Below are positions 22,944-31,108 of a stretch of DNA of 38,696 nt, one piece after another. Every line of letters begins with the position of its first letter. Position 1 is the first letter of the stretch. The notes below the pieces were generated by a model that was not told where the DNA came from, did not search any database, and saw only the letters and a program-made list of their open reading frames with translations. Both the position numbers and the translations under genes were made by a program. Source of the DNA: Gammaproteobacteria bacterium (GTDB lineage: Bacteria > Pseudomonadota > Gammaproteobacteria > Pseudomonadales > Pseudohongiellaceae). Location of the stretch: positions 1-38,696 of the forward strand of contig JABIPQ010000101.1 of the NCBI GenBank assembly GCA_018698975.1, read 5' to 3'.

Positions 22944-24059
22944 TTAGCGCACCATTTCCAGATATCCTCGTCCGACTACCTTTCCACTTGAAGATTCAAT
23001 CACATCCACAGCTCCTTCCCAGTATTGAAAACTTACATCCATCAGCTGGTCTTCAAAGACGGCCTGAATAATCCAGTCATTGTCCAGATACTTCATCTGC
23101 CATCTTGTGGTGTATAAAGTGCCATCTGGTGCCTGCCATGTATTGAGCTCTTCCAGTTGCATCTGCTCAGGCATAATTTGTGTTTGTGTACCCATCAGAC
23201 TCGTCGCATTTCCGCTGCTGCCGGGATGAGTATCTCCATTCAACCTCCGCAGCTGGTAATACATTAATTCCCGCCCCTCATCAAACTGCAGGGAAAACCA
23301 ATCCCAACCACTTTGATCTGCAGCCAGGGCACTGGTACCCCATTCACGATCCATCCAGCTTGACCCGGCAACATTGTAGGTCTCTCCGCCCAGAAATAAT
23401 TGCCCGGATGTTTCCAGATTGGTAAGGCTGTAGTAATAGGAAGCATTACCTGGCTCAGGGCTTTTCTGACTTAAACCATTCACTCCCTGCAGCACCGGTT
23501 TTTTAGTAGCAGACAGACTTAACGAAAGAACAAAGTCATCGGCAAATATTTCCAGCTCCCAGGGAAAATCATCAACGCCTGAAAACAACTTCCAGTCCTG
23601 CAGCCAAACCCGGAATGGATTCAATCTGGCACCAGCAAGCCCCGGTTCCTGACGAGTAAAGCGTTCAGCGGCATAATGCACCTCTTCACTTACATCGCTG
23701 ACTGCGGCATGCCCCATCCAAATTGTGTTAGTGCACCATGCGAAAACGTCAGTCTTACAACTATCCTCTTCATTCGACCTGATGGCAGTTGAAAAGAAAG
23801 TTACCTGATAAGCAAAGCGTCTACCGGCTTGCGTTTCTACATTACCCGTTAAATACCACCACTCATTACGAAAACCTTTATGAGGTCCATGATCTTGCGG
23901 AAACGAAAATAAACGAGGCTGCTCGGCCCTGAGGAAACCTTCAACATCATTATTACCCAGTACATCGGCAGCGCTTAATCTCGGTGAAGGCGAGTCCTCA
24001 GCAGGATTCCCACAGGCAACGAGGAGCAAAGTAATAATTACAAGAAACAGTTTGAACAC
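22944..24059 (-). CDS. AttH/CrtC-type lipocalin-domain lipoprotein
   Basis: Lipoprotein of 371 residues: signal MFKLFLVIITLLLVAC with the lipobox LVAC and Cys16. The family signature is PQDHGPHKGFRNEWWYLTGN (residues 54-73), then a tandem lipocalin-like beta-barrel ending with SSWMDREWGTSAL, typical of AttH and of carotenoid 1,2-hydratase relatives. In attEFGH operons an ABC ATPase and FtsX-type permeases precede such a protein; here exactly this order is seen on the minus strand (ATPase 26822, permease 24241). It probably acts in the periplasm on a lipid-like ligand. It is separated from the permease gene by a REP-like element and the heptamer array. Confidence 0.87.
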   Translation of the reverse strand: MFKLFLVIITLLLVACGNPAEDSPSPRLSAADVLGNNDVEGFLRAEQPRLFSFPQDHGPHKGFRNEWWYLTGNVETQAGRRFAYQVTFFSTAIRSNEEDSCKTDVFAWCTNTIWMGHAAVSDVSEEVHYAAERFTRQEPGLAGARLNPFRVWLQDWKLFSGVDDFPWELEIFADDFVLSLSLSATKKPVLQGVNGLSQKSPEPGNASYYYSLTNLETSGQLFLGGETYNVAGSSWMDREWGTSALAADQSGWDWFSLQFDEGRELMYYQLRRLNGDTHPGSSGNATSLMGTQTQIMPEQMQLEELNTWQAPDGTLYTTRWQMKYLDNDWIIQAVFEDQLMDVSFQYWEGAVDVIESSSGKVVGRGYLEMVR

Positions 24060-24084
24060 TAATCACCCATGGTTAAATTTTTAT

Positions 24085-24114
24085 GGCGGATATCGCTGCG
24101 CTCTTCCGCCCTAC
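24085..24114 (-). repeat. REP-like palindrome, copy C
   Basis: Minus-strand reading: GTAG, GGCGGA, AGAGCGCAGCGATA, TCCGCC. Arms pair perfectly (GGCGGA with TCCGCC); the arms are covaried relative to copies A and B (GTCGGA with TCCGAC), which supports selection for the hairpin. Its GTAG foot touches the first heptamer of the array at 24115 with no gap. Confidence 0.75.
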
Positions 24115-24233
24115 ACTTTCCACTTTTCACTTTTCACTTTCCACTTTTCACTTGTACCTTGTACCTCGTACCTCGTACCTTGTAACTTGTAACTTGTAAC
24201 TTGTAACTTGCGACTTGCGACTTGCGACTTGTA
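24115..24233. repeat. Array of 17 in-phase heptamers between permease gene and REP-like copy C
   Basis: 119 bp made of 17 seven-base units without any indel. In order on the plus strand: ACTTTCC, ACTTTTC twice, ACTTTCC, ACTTTTC, ACTTGTA, CCTTGTA, CCTCGTA twice, CCTTGTA, ACTTGTA three times, ACTTGCG three times, ACTTGTA. Variants come in blocks, as expected if blocks of units have been duplicated. The array fills the gap from 8 bp past the permease stop to the REP-like palindrome. A heptamer changes reading frame every unit, so any open frame through it gives a 7-residue peptide repeat; I see no reason to believe it is translated. Confidence 0.95.
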
Positions 24234-24240
24234 ACTATTT

Positions 24241-26814
24241 TCATTCTTCCCGTAATGCCAACACAGGCTTGATTCTGGTGGCCCGCCAGGCCGGATAAAT
24301 TCCTGCCAGCAAGGCTGCGACCACAGCCAAAGCAAATGCCTCAATTAAAACGGACTCCGGCAGAAAGTGCTGCATGGACCAACCAAAAGAACGCCGATTA
24401 ATCACATCAATCAGTATGTCCGACATTAAATATCCCAAAGGAAGCGCAAGTAAGCCTGCACAGACACCCAGAACAGTGGTCTGCTTCAAAATAAGCGAGA
24501 CTATTTGAACAGGTGTCATACCGCTTGCTCTGAGAATTGCGAATTCACGAAATTTTTCCAGCTGCAAGGCCATCAGCGTTGAAGCCACGCCTATGAAAGC
24601 GACCAAAATAGCCAGTAGTCGTAGCACATTGGTTATCGCAAAGGTCCTGTCAAAAATCTGCAGGGTCAGCTCCCTGAGCTGGCGATTGGACACCAGATTA
24701 AATTGCTGGCCTTGTTTATCTACAATATCCCGAACTGATTTTTGCACCGTATCTTCATCAAATTCATTATCTATATTCAAAGTGAGACGCACCACATTAC
24801 GCCGTGACCAGTGCCTGTCATATAGAGAGTCATGCATTTGTACCAGTCCAAAACCAGAGGTGTAATCATAGATAATTCCTAACACGGGAAAATCTACCAA
24901 GCCATTCTGAGTAAGCAGACTTATAGAGTCATTTAATTTGATTTTCTGCAGATAACTTAAAGGTTCAGAAATAAAAACCCCAAGACCAGCATCCAGGTCT
25001 GCCAAGCCATCAGGTGTAACTTCTTTTAAATAAAACCGCTCTACTGCAGGAATATTATTTGCCCCCAGGCGCAAGGGACCAAATTCTGATTCCACCTGCT
25101 CCTGTATTGAATAATGCATTGACAGTAGACCTTCCAAGCCGACTAATTCCTCAAGCATATTTTCCGGGAAGCTTTGAGTCTGTATATCAGTTGTTATGGC
25201 ACTAAGCTGTAAATCACCGGGTAAGGACTGCTCAAGCCATAAAATAACTGTTCCTCGAAAACTGCCCACCATAACGCCAACACCGACAGTAACAGACACA
25301 GCAACACATAAAGCCGCAACGGCAAGGCCGGTACGGTTGATTGCCGAGCGGGCATTTCGCAAGGCCATAACACCCGGCAACCCAGCCCACGTTCCAGCAA
25401 GTATTAGCAGCGCCGTTAACATCCAGTACAAAAAAATAGGCACCAGCAAACAGAAACCAAATACCATCAGTGTCAGAGCTATAAAACCTGTAAGTAGTGA
25501 ACCATATTCCGGGAGTAATAGTGCCCATCCTGCGACTAACAATATGATTCCAGGGAAGGCTAATAAATGAATTTTATTTTGCCACTCACTATCTTTAGCA
25601 GCCTGGTGCTGCAAGGTAACCGGTATACTTCGCGCAGCATGTATTGCTGGCAAAACACCTGATACCAGACTCAGCAGGATGCCCAATACCAGCCCCTTGA
25701 GAAGTAAAGCCGGGTCAACAAAAAATTTTGTCACCGCCAGATTCAGATAAAGATTGTCCACCGTGGCTGTGACCATGGTCACCAGATAAGACCCCAGAAC
25801 AAAACCTGCGCTCACTCCAAGAATACTGGCAAGTAAGCCAACAGCTGCGTTTTCAAGCATGACAAGGGAAAATATCTGTCTCCGGGATACACCAAGAGCA
25901 CGAAATATTCCCAGGGTTTGCTGACGCTGGATCACTGACAAGGTAACGGTGTTGTAGATCAGCAGCCCCGCAACCAACAAAGACAGTAAGCTCATGGCCA
26001 GTAAATTAATATGAAAGGCTTCACTCATCTGGCGTAAATTATCATTGCGGGTATCAGCCTCTACCAGCATCAGACCAGGCGGTAACCAGGACTGTATCTG
26101 GCTGATATTTTCTTCATCCAGAACAAGATCAATTGCATCCAGGTTTCCGGCACGTTGGAGTAAATATTGCGCAGCCGCTATATCAGCCAAGATCAATTCA
26201 CCAGTGAGCTCGGCATTCGGACTTCTAAATACCGCAGCAAGAGTTGCCTGCCGCGAACTACCCTGTATGTTGCGGAAGGTGCTGATGCTAAATACATCTC
26301 CCACAGCAAGACCAAGGGATTGGGCAAGATTTGTTTCCATCACCACACTGTCAATGCTGCCAATAGCAGCAATGAAATTGCCGGTCACAGAAAAGGCCTG
26401 ATCGGGAAGCCCCGGCCTGCTGCGCTGCATTGCCCCTTCGCTGATAGCATCGATGCCAAGCAGAGTCAGTTCGCGATTATTAACGCGTACCTGCCCGCTC
26501 AGTGAAGGCGCCGCTCTTTGCAAGCCCAGCTCAGTTTTCAAACGCCTGAAGATATTGTCGGAAATGCCACTGGAGCCAGCGTATATCTGATGAGTAATTT
26601 GACCGTTTAATATCTCCAGTGAAGAGTCAAAGGCCTGACGCGCACTATTATTGGCAAGATCTACTGCCACTACCATCATCACGCCAACCATGATGCCGAG
26701 AATATTCAGAATAGTTTGCCAGCGACGTTTCACCGCATAGCGCAGCGCGCTGCGTAATAAAAGCCTGAAGCCAGGGCTTACACTGGCCGCTTTCTTGGCA
26801 GGCATATCAGTCAT
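24241..26814 (-). CDS. FtsX-type ABC permease, large double-domain form (AttFG-like)
   Basis: 857 residues, ten predicted helices, with two FtsX domains: N-terminal ILNILGIMVGVMMVVAVDLA and then VVAGLLIYNTVTLSVIQRQ, and a second set ending with VVAALLAGIYPAWRATRIKP (cores GIMVGVMM and IYPAWRATRI). Large periplasmic domains lie between. Together with the ATPase next door it forms an AttEFG/MacB-like machine for extracting or exporting lipidic substrates. An earlier in-frame start at 26943 would add 43 residues without family likeness; I choose ATG 26814, seven bases after the ATPase stop. The C-terminal VLALREE ends 8 bp before the heptamer array. Confidence 0.88.
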   Translation of the reverse strand: MTDMPAKKAASVSPGFRLLLRSALRYAVKRRWQTILNILGIMVGVMMVVAVDLANNSARQAFDSSLEILNGQITHQIYAGSSGISDNIFRRLKTELGLQRAAPSLSGQVRVNNRELTLLGIDAISEGAMQRSRPGLPDQAFSVTGNFIAAIGSIDSVVMETNLAQSLGLAVGDVFSISTFRNIQGSSRQATLAAVFRSPNAELTGELILADIAAAQYLLQRAGNLDAIDLVLDEENISQIQSWLPPGLMLVEADTRNDNLRQMSEAFHINLLAMSLLSLLVAGLLIYNTVTLSVIQRQQTLGIFRALGVSRRQIFSLVMLENAAVGLLASILGVSAGFVLGSYLVTMVTATVDNLYLNLAVTKFFVDPALLLKGLVLGILLSLVSGVLPAIHAARSIPVTLQHQAAKDSEWQNKIHLLAFPGIILLVAGWALLLPEYGSLLTGFIALTLMVFGFCLLVPIFLYWMLTALLILAGTWAGLPGVMALRNARSAINRTGLAVAALCVAVSVTVGVGVMVGSFRGTVILWLEQSLPGDLQLSAITTDIQTQSFPENMLEELVGLEGLLSMHYSIQEQVESEFGPLRLGANNIPAVERFYLKEVTPDGLADLDAGLGVFISEPLSYLQKIKLNDSISLLTQNGLVDFPVLGIIYDYTSGFGLVQMHDSLYDRHWSRRNVVRLTLNIDNEFDEDTVQKSVRDIVDKQGQQFNLVSNRQLRELTLQIFDRTFAITNVLRLLAILVAFIGVASTLMALQLEKFREFAILRASGMTPVQIVSLILKQTTVLGVCAGLLALPLGYLMSDILIDVINRRSFGWSMQHFLPESVLIEAFALAVVAALLAGIYPAWRATRIKPVLALREE

Positions 26815-26821
26815 TACATTG

Positions 26822-27589
26822 TCACCAGGCAAAGTCACCCTCACGCTCCGAAATTGCCCCATCTTCCAGGGTAACAATCCTGTTTGCTGATCTGGCAACG
26901 GCGAGGCTATGAGTAACAAGCAATAATGAACTCTTGCTCTCATCCAGTATGTCGTGAAGCACTTCTAGCACAGCGGCACCAGTTTGCGCATCAAGGTTTC
27001 CGGTGGGCTCATCTGCCAGAACTACTTCTGGCGAATGGACTAATGCTCTGGCAATAGCTATGCGTTGTTGTTCTCCGCCAGAGAGGCGAGATGGGAAACT
27101 CGCAGACTTGTCAGCCACTCCAAGTCTGGATAAAAGTGCCATACTGCGATCTCTGGCCTGCGCCGCTGATACGCCTTTTAGCTCCAGGGTTAGCGCTACG
27201 TTTTCAAGCGCTGTCAGACTGGGAATCAGATTGAAAAATTGATAAATGAAGCCTATGTGGTTACGCCTGAACAAAGTACGCCGGGTTTCCGTCAGGGTAC
27301 ATATATTTGCTCCGTCAATAGTGATTTCACCCTGCTCCGGAAGATCAATGCCACTGATCAGATTTAACAGCGTGGATTTACCACAGCCACTGCGGCCAAG
27401 CAGCGCCACTTTCTCGCTTTGCTGAATATCAAGGCTGACATTATCAAGTACCTTAAGGGGAGCGCCGCCCTCAAGATAGCTGTGAGAGACATTCGCAAGA
27501 GATATAAGCGGTGAGGTGGTCGGTGGCGTGTTTTTTTCGTCAGCTGGTGACTGGTGCTTGGTGACTGGAGATTTATCGTGATGATTCAT
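26822..27589 (-). CDS. ABC transporter ATP-binding protein (LolD/AttE-like)
   Basis: 255-residue ATPase with Walker A GRSGCGKST (65-73), Q-loop YQFFNLIPSLTALENV, signature LSGGEQQR (169-176), Walker B VVLADEP (189-195) and H-loop THSLA. It belongs to the LolD/MacB/FtsE-like group (DEPTGNLDAQTG), matching the FtsX-type permease next in the operon. The first 26 residues MNHHDKSPVTKHQSPADEKN and TPPTTS are a variable leader: codons 7-16 are made of the heptamer repeat at 27545-27572. The gene overlaps the stop of the GGDEF-EAL gene by 17 bp. Confidence 0.93.
   Translation of the reverse strand: MNHHDKSPVTKHQSPADEKNTPPTTSPLISLANVSHSYLEGGAPLKVLDNVSLDIQQSEKVALLGRSGCGKSTLLNLISGIDLPEQGEITIDGANICTLTETRRTLFRRNHIGFIYQFFNLIPSLTALENVALTLELKGVSAAQARDRSMALLSRLGVADKSASFPSRLSGGEQQRIAIARALVHSPEVVLADEPTGNLDAQTGAAVLEVLHDILDESKSSLLLVTHSLAVARSANRIVTLEDGAISEREGDFAW
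27545..27572. repeat. Heptamer repeat, four units, inside the ATPase 5' end
   Basis: TGGTGAC, TGGTGCT, TGGTGAC, TGGAGAT in tandem on the plus strand (GTCACCA-type units on the coding strand). It encodes the SPVTKHQSP segment of the ABC ATPase leader and directly abuts the stop of the GGDEF-EAL gene at 27573. Confidence 0.7.
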
Positions 27590-29438
27590 TAATTAAAGGC
27601 GCCGGTTTTGCAATTCCATAACCTTGCACATAATCCACGCCTAAATCAACGAGCTTTTGTAATATTTCCTTGTCCTCTACAAACTCGGCAATAGTCAGCT
27701 TACCCATGGCATGGGCCATATCATTAATTGCCTTCACCATGGCAAGGTCTACCGGGTCTTTCACAACATCTTTGACAAAGAAACCGTCAATCTTGACAAA
27801 ATCAACGGGCAGGCTTTTAAGATAGGCAAATGACGAAAGACCACTACCAAAATCATCTAAAGCAAAGCTGCATCCCAGACGCTTCAGTGTTTTTATAAAC
27901 TGACTGGCTTTTGCCAGATTCTGAATGGCCGCAGTTTCAGTTATCTCAAAACAGATTTTTTCTGCCGGGATTCCGGGGTTACTTAAATGACCAGTGATCT
28001 CGCGAAGAAATTTTTCATCACTCAACGACTGACCGGAAAGGTTTACCGCACACATTTCAAGCCCTTCAAGCTGATCTGGATATTTCCCAAACCAGTTAAA
28101 CATCGCATCAAGTACCCAGCGGTCTATTCTTGTAGCCAGATCATAACGTTCAGCGGAGGGCAAAAAGGCTTCCGGGCACATGAGGTTGCCTTCCTTATCG
28201 CGCATGCGCAACAACAATTCAAAATGGACATTACCGCTATCCAGTTTTTTATTAATCTTGTCTACATGTGTAATTGACTGCTGCCAGAGTTCCATCCTGT
28301 TTTCATCCAGTGCCGAATTAATAGTGGACACCAGTTTCATTTCCCAATGGCGATCTTCAAGTTCCTGATCATCAAAATGAAAAACATGGATACGATTCCT
28401 GCCTGCATCCTTAGCAACGAAACAAGCTGTATCAGCTCGACGTAATACTTCCGAGATGGATTCGTCTATAGATGAAATAGGGGTAAGCCCTATGCTTACG
28501 CCAATATTAAAGGTGCTGTCTTCCCAGATAAATCGAAATTCCTGAACTACCTGGCGAAAATTTTCAGCAGCAATCAGAGCATCTTTAAGTTGGCAGTTTT
28601 TCAGCAGAATCCCGAACTCGTCACCGCCAAGTCTGGCCAGGGTATCATTTCTTCGAATACAGCGATGTAATACCTGGGATAGCTGGCGTAGCATTTCATC
28701 ACCTGCCATATGGCCGCAGGTATCATTGATTACCTTGAACTGATCGAGATCAAGATAGCAAAGTACGTTTTCCGTTTTCTTTTCATTGGCAGAATCAATT
28801 GTTTCCTGCAGACGGTCTTCAAATTCACGCCTGTTTACCAGTCCGGTCAAGTCGTCGTAGGTCGCCTGATAACTTAACTGACTTGAAAGCTCATGGACTT
28901 CTGTAACATCAATCAAGGTACTACAAATTACTTTTTCCCGATCCAGCAGTAACGGTTTGCTACTCAGGGAAAGCCACATGGCCGGCTCATTTTTTCCCTG
29001 AAAATAGATCTCTTTGTTTTGCACATTATGGCCAGCCCCTAATACAGATATCACACTCTGGTCACTGGTATAACGTTTGAAAAGATCAAGAATGCTTACG
29101 CCGGTCAACTCAAGTATGTTTTGTTTAAACATGACCAGAGCCTGACGGTTGGCATATTGAATTTGCCCGTCGGTGACACGGCTAATAATCAAGGCAAGCG
29201 GTGACGTATCTGCAATCATTCGAAAGCTTTCTTCACCGAGCCTCATGGATTCCTCTGCTTCTAACAGCATGGATATGTCCCGGGCAAAAAAAGCATTATA
29301 AAGTTTGTTTTGGTATTCAAGTGCCACCAATGAAATTTCAACCGGATATAAATGCCCGGTACTGTGTTTGTGTTGTGCTCTGAAAGATATTTTTCCGCCG
29401 TTAACTTTTGGAGAATGAGAAGGCCTGATGGGCGACAT
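27573..29438 (-). CDS. PAS-GGDEF-EAL cyclic-di-GMP enzyme
   Basis: 621 residues: remnant of a PAS domain (1-60, ISFRAQHKHSTGHLYPVEIS), a full PAS (70-185), GGDEF domain with GGDEF at 271-275 and inhibitory RRND at 262-265, and EAL domain with ELLLR at 407-411 instead of EALLR, NLSGQS, FEITETAA, DDFGSG (528-533), VKIDG (549-551) and EFVED. The DGC motif and RxxD are intact; the ELL variant occurs in working phosphodiesterases, so both activities are possible. No membrane helix. The start removes the front half of a PAS domain; AAAGGA stands 9 bases before ATG, so it is translated, but a 5' truncation is likely. It overlaps the ABC ATPase by 17 bp, suggesting coupling. Confidence 0.9.
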   Translation of the reverse strand: MSPIRPSHSPKVNGGKISFRAQHKHSTGHLYPVEISLVALEYQNKLYNAFFARDISMLLEAEESMRLGEESFRMIADTSPLALIISRVTDGQIQYANRQALVMFKQNILELTGVSILDLFKRYTSDQSVISVLGAGHNVQNKEIYFQGKNEPAMWLSLSSKPLLLDREKVICSTLIDVTEVHELSSQLSYQATYDDLTGLVNRREFEDRLQETIDSANEKKTENVLCYLDLDQFKVINDTCGHMAGDEMLRQLSQVLHRCIRRNDTLARLGGDEFGILLKNCQLKDALIAAENFRQVVQEFRFIWEDSTFNIGVSIGLTPISSIDESISEVLRRADTACFVAKDAGRNRIHVFHFDDQELEDRHWEMKLVSTINSALDENRMELWQQSITHVDKINKKLDSGNVHFELLLRMRDKEGNLMCPEAFLPSAERYDLATRIDRWVLDAMFNWFGKYPDQLEGLEMCAVNLSGQSLSDEKFLREITGHLSNPGIPAEKICFEITETAAIQNLAKASQFIKTLKRLGCSFALDDFGSGLSSFAYLKSLPVDFVKIDGFFVKDVVKDPVDLAMVKAINDMAHAMGKLTIAEFVEDKEILQKLVDLGVDYVQGYGIAKPAPLINESSR

Positions 29439-29888
29439 TTCATTGCATCCTTTCTCTCAAAAGTCAGCGGTCTCCTTCTTTCGAAGACTCTTTCAGTGCT
29501 TCACGCAATTGAATTTACTTAATATGAAAGGTAATTAATTTGACTCACGTCTCAGCTTTGTTCTTTTTCTAGTAAATCGGGAATTCAGGAAAACAACGCT
29601 TTTGTCTGATAAGGTCAGCAGGAATCAGTAATTACACTAAATATCAGCAAGTTAGATAATTTTGAGGGTCTTCCTGATATCGGATTGGCATAATGAAAGG
29701 GAATTTCATAACCCGTGGGTAACATGGAAAACTCAAAGCGGGTGGGTCTATTAAAGTCCCTCGGAAACATGGGGTGGCCCCTGAAATCTACGGCCATATG
29801 AATTACCGCCTTTGTGGAGTCTACAGAAGCCGTTATTTATCTCGCTACCTGAATCCTGTGTTAATTGTATATTCCGGTTTACTTATCT
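29439..29888. other. Intergenic region upstream of the GGDEF-EAL gene
   Basis: No gene I can support. In all frames near 29450-29620 I find no piece of a PAS domain that could be the missing front of the GGDEF-EAL protein. A 60-codon minus-strand frame (29615-29797) has no similarity I recognise and no clear ribosome site. Confidence 0.5.
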
Positions 29889-30326
29889 TTATTGGTGAAG
29901 TCGTTCTGCAACAAAACTGCTGATATCTACCAACTGCTGCTCCGTAAATACATCAAAACCCGGCATAGTATTCCTGCCATCGTTTATGACTAACATGATC
30001 TCGCTCAAGCTTAAGTTATTTGTCAGTGCGGGTCCGCCATCCTGACCGCCCTGCCCTGTTTCACCATGGCAGGCAACGCAAGCGTTATCGTATATGGCAC
30101 TACCGTTATCAAAATCTGCCTGCAGGACCAGGTCAGGAGAAATTGCCGGCGTTCCTGGACCCGGCCGCGCTGCCTGCTGCTCTGCCTGCTCAATAGTTCC
30201 TTGCAATAGTTGCAGCTCTTCACCGGTAAAGGCATGAGAAGGCACTATTTCCTGAGCCTGCAGACTGAATCCTGGCATGAAAAAAAATGATAAAGCGAGC
30301 AGGGCCTTCAAAATTCGTAAAGGCAT
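29889..30326 (-). CDS. Secreted monohaem cytochrome c
   Basis: 145 residues with a signal peptide (MPLRILKALLALSFFFMPGF then SLQAQ, cleavage after AQ likely), a low-complexity Gln/Ala linker and a class I haem domain with CVACH at 83-87 and the axial Met121 in NTMPGFDVF. It ends LVDISSFVAERLHQ, a typical final helix. It resembles the small cytochromes that accompany dehydrogenases or cytochrome oxidases, but no partner is adjacent. A perfect 10-bp inverted repeat at 30350-30386 lies 24 bp upstream of its start. Confidence 0.9.
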   Translation of the reverse strand: MPLRILKALLALSFFFMPGFSLQAQEIVPSHAFTGEELQLLQGTIEQAEQQAARPGPGTPAISPDLVLQADFDNGSAIYDNACVACHGETGQGGQDGGPALTNNLSLSEIMLVINDGRNTMPGFDVFTEQQLVDISSFVAERLHQ

Positions 30327-30349
30327 AGAAGCATCTACCCCAAGAGTGT

Positions 30350-30386
30350 TTAGGCCTGCTTATTTTTATTAAGACGGCAGGCCTAA
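30350..30386. repeat. Perfect 10-bp inverted repeat upstream of cytochrome c gene
   Basis: TTAGGCCTGC, a 17-base loop, GCAGGCCTAA. Each arm contains the palindrome AGGCCT. It lies 24 bp before the cytochrome c ATG, thus in its leader or promoter. It may be an operator, a leader hairpin or a mobile-element footprint. Confidence 0.6.
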
Positions 30387-30523
30387 TTGTTCAAAATACA
30401 GCGTGAGTATAATTCCTCAAACGTGAACCTTCGAGCTTATCCTTAATAACACCGCATGTAAAAGTCTGCCAGGATTAGTTCCACCCTGGCTTTTACCCGC
30501 CTTTTATTGATATAACACAAGCG

Positions 30524-30537
30524 ATTAACCGGTTAAT
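30524..30537. promoter_or_regulatory. Perfect 14-bp palindrome upstream of the AlgP-like gene
   Basis: ATTAACC-GGTTAAT, no spacer, 49 bp before the ATG of the histone-like gene. A shape expected for a dimeric regulator site. A TTGATA at 30507 and TAATAT/TATAAG near 30534-30542 flank it but the spacing does not fit a sigma-70 promoter well. Confidence 0.35.
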
Positions 30538-30586
30538 ATAAGTAGTCTGAAGTCAGATTCTTCTTAAATAACAGAGGCAAAACACC

Positions 30587-31078
30587 ATGGCGACCAGTAA
30601 AAAACCACATGTAGTGGAAGTGTTGGAAAAGGACTTCCATATTATTCAAAACAAGATTGTGAAAGCCAAAGACAAATATCTCGCAACTCACCAGAAAGAA
30701 CATGCGCAAGCAAAAAGAGCTGTAGCAGCCGCTCAAAGGAAACTCGCTAGCGCAAAAAAACAAACGGCGAAGGCTGCCGTGGCTGCAAAAAAATCCAGCT
30801 CCAAGGCCGCACAAAATCAGCTTAAAAAAGCCAGGGCTGCAGCAACCATCATTTCTGCTTCATTGGGCGAAGCCAGAGATTTAATGAAAGATAAAGAATC
30901 TAATCTCAAGGCTGCTAAACCTTTTCAAAGGAAACTTACTGCCAGAGCAAAAGCGCTTGAAGCATTTGAAAGGGAATGGGCCAGGAAAATGAAGGCCGAA
31001 GAGACCGCAAGGAAAAAACGCGCAACAGCTGCACGAAAAAAACGCGCCGCCCAGAAAAAAGCTGGTAAAACAGCCTAA
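30587..31078 (+). CDS. AlgP/histone H1-like Lys-Ala-rich protein
   Basis: 163 residues, strongly basic. The N-terminal half (1-60) is helical and charged; from ~45 on it is rich in Lys and Ala (KRAVAAAQRKLASAKKQTAK, then AAKKSSSKAAQ), and the C-terminus ends ARKKRATAARKKRAAQKKAG. Proteins of this type (AlgP/AlgR3 of Pseudomonas, other H1-like proteins) bind DNA non-specifically and shape the nucleoid. The N-terminal MATSKKPHVVEVLEKDFHII could dimerise as a coiled coil. AGAGGC precedes the ATG. A palindrome 49 bp upstream is a candidate operator. Family identity beyond composition is uncertain. Confidence 0.8.
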   Translation: MATSKKPHVVEVLEKDFHIIQNKIVKAKDKYLATHQKEHAQAKRAVAAAQRKLASAKKQTAKAAVAAKKSSSKAAQNQLKKARAAATIISASLGEARDLMKDKESNLKAAKPFQRKLTARAKALEAFEREWARKMKAEETARKKRATAARKKRAAQKKAGKTA

Positions 31079-31108
31079 GTAATTATCGCAAGCCTGGTGA
31101 TCTTGCAA

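Noticed and set aside
24115-24233. CRISPR-like array
   Set aside because: Units are 7 bp with no spacers and no cas genes are present.
24111-24344. 77-codon minus-strand open frame with SEKWKV/TSYKLQ-type peptide repeats
   Set aside because: It is a shadow of the heptamer array and runs into the permease gene; the peptide repeat simply follows from a 7-bp unit.
29615-29797. 60-codon minus-strand ORF in the gap upstream of the GGDEF-EAL gene
   Set aside because: No similarity recognised and no Shine-Dalgarno; I could not tie it to an insertion-sequence remnant.
30468-30490. GCCAGG...CCTGGC followed by TTTT as a terminator
   Set aside because: Only six pairs with a long loop, and no plus-strand gene ends there.
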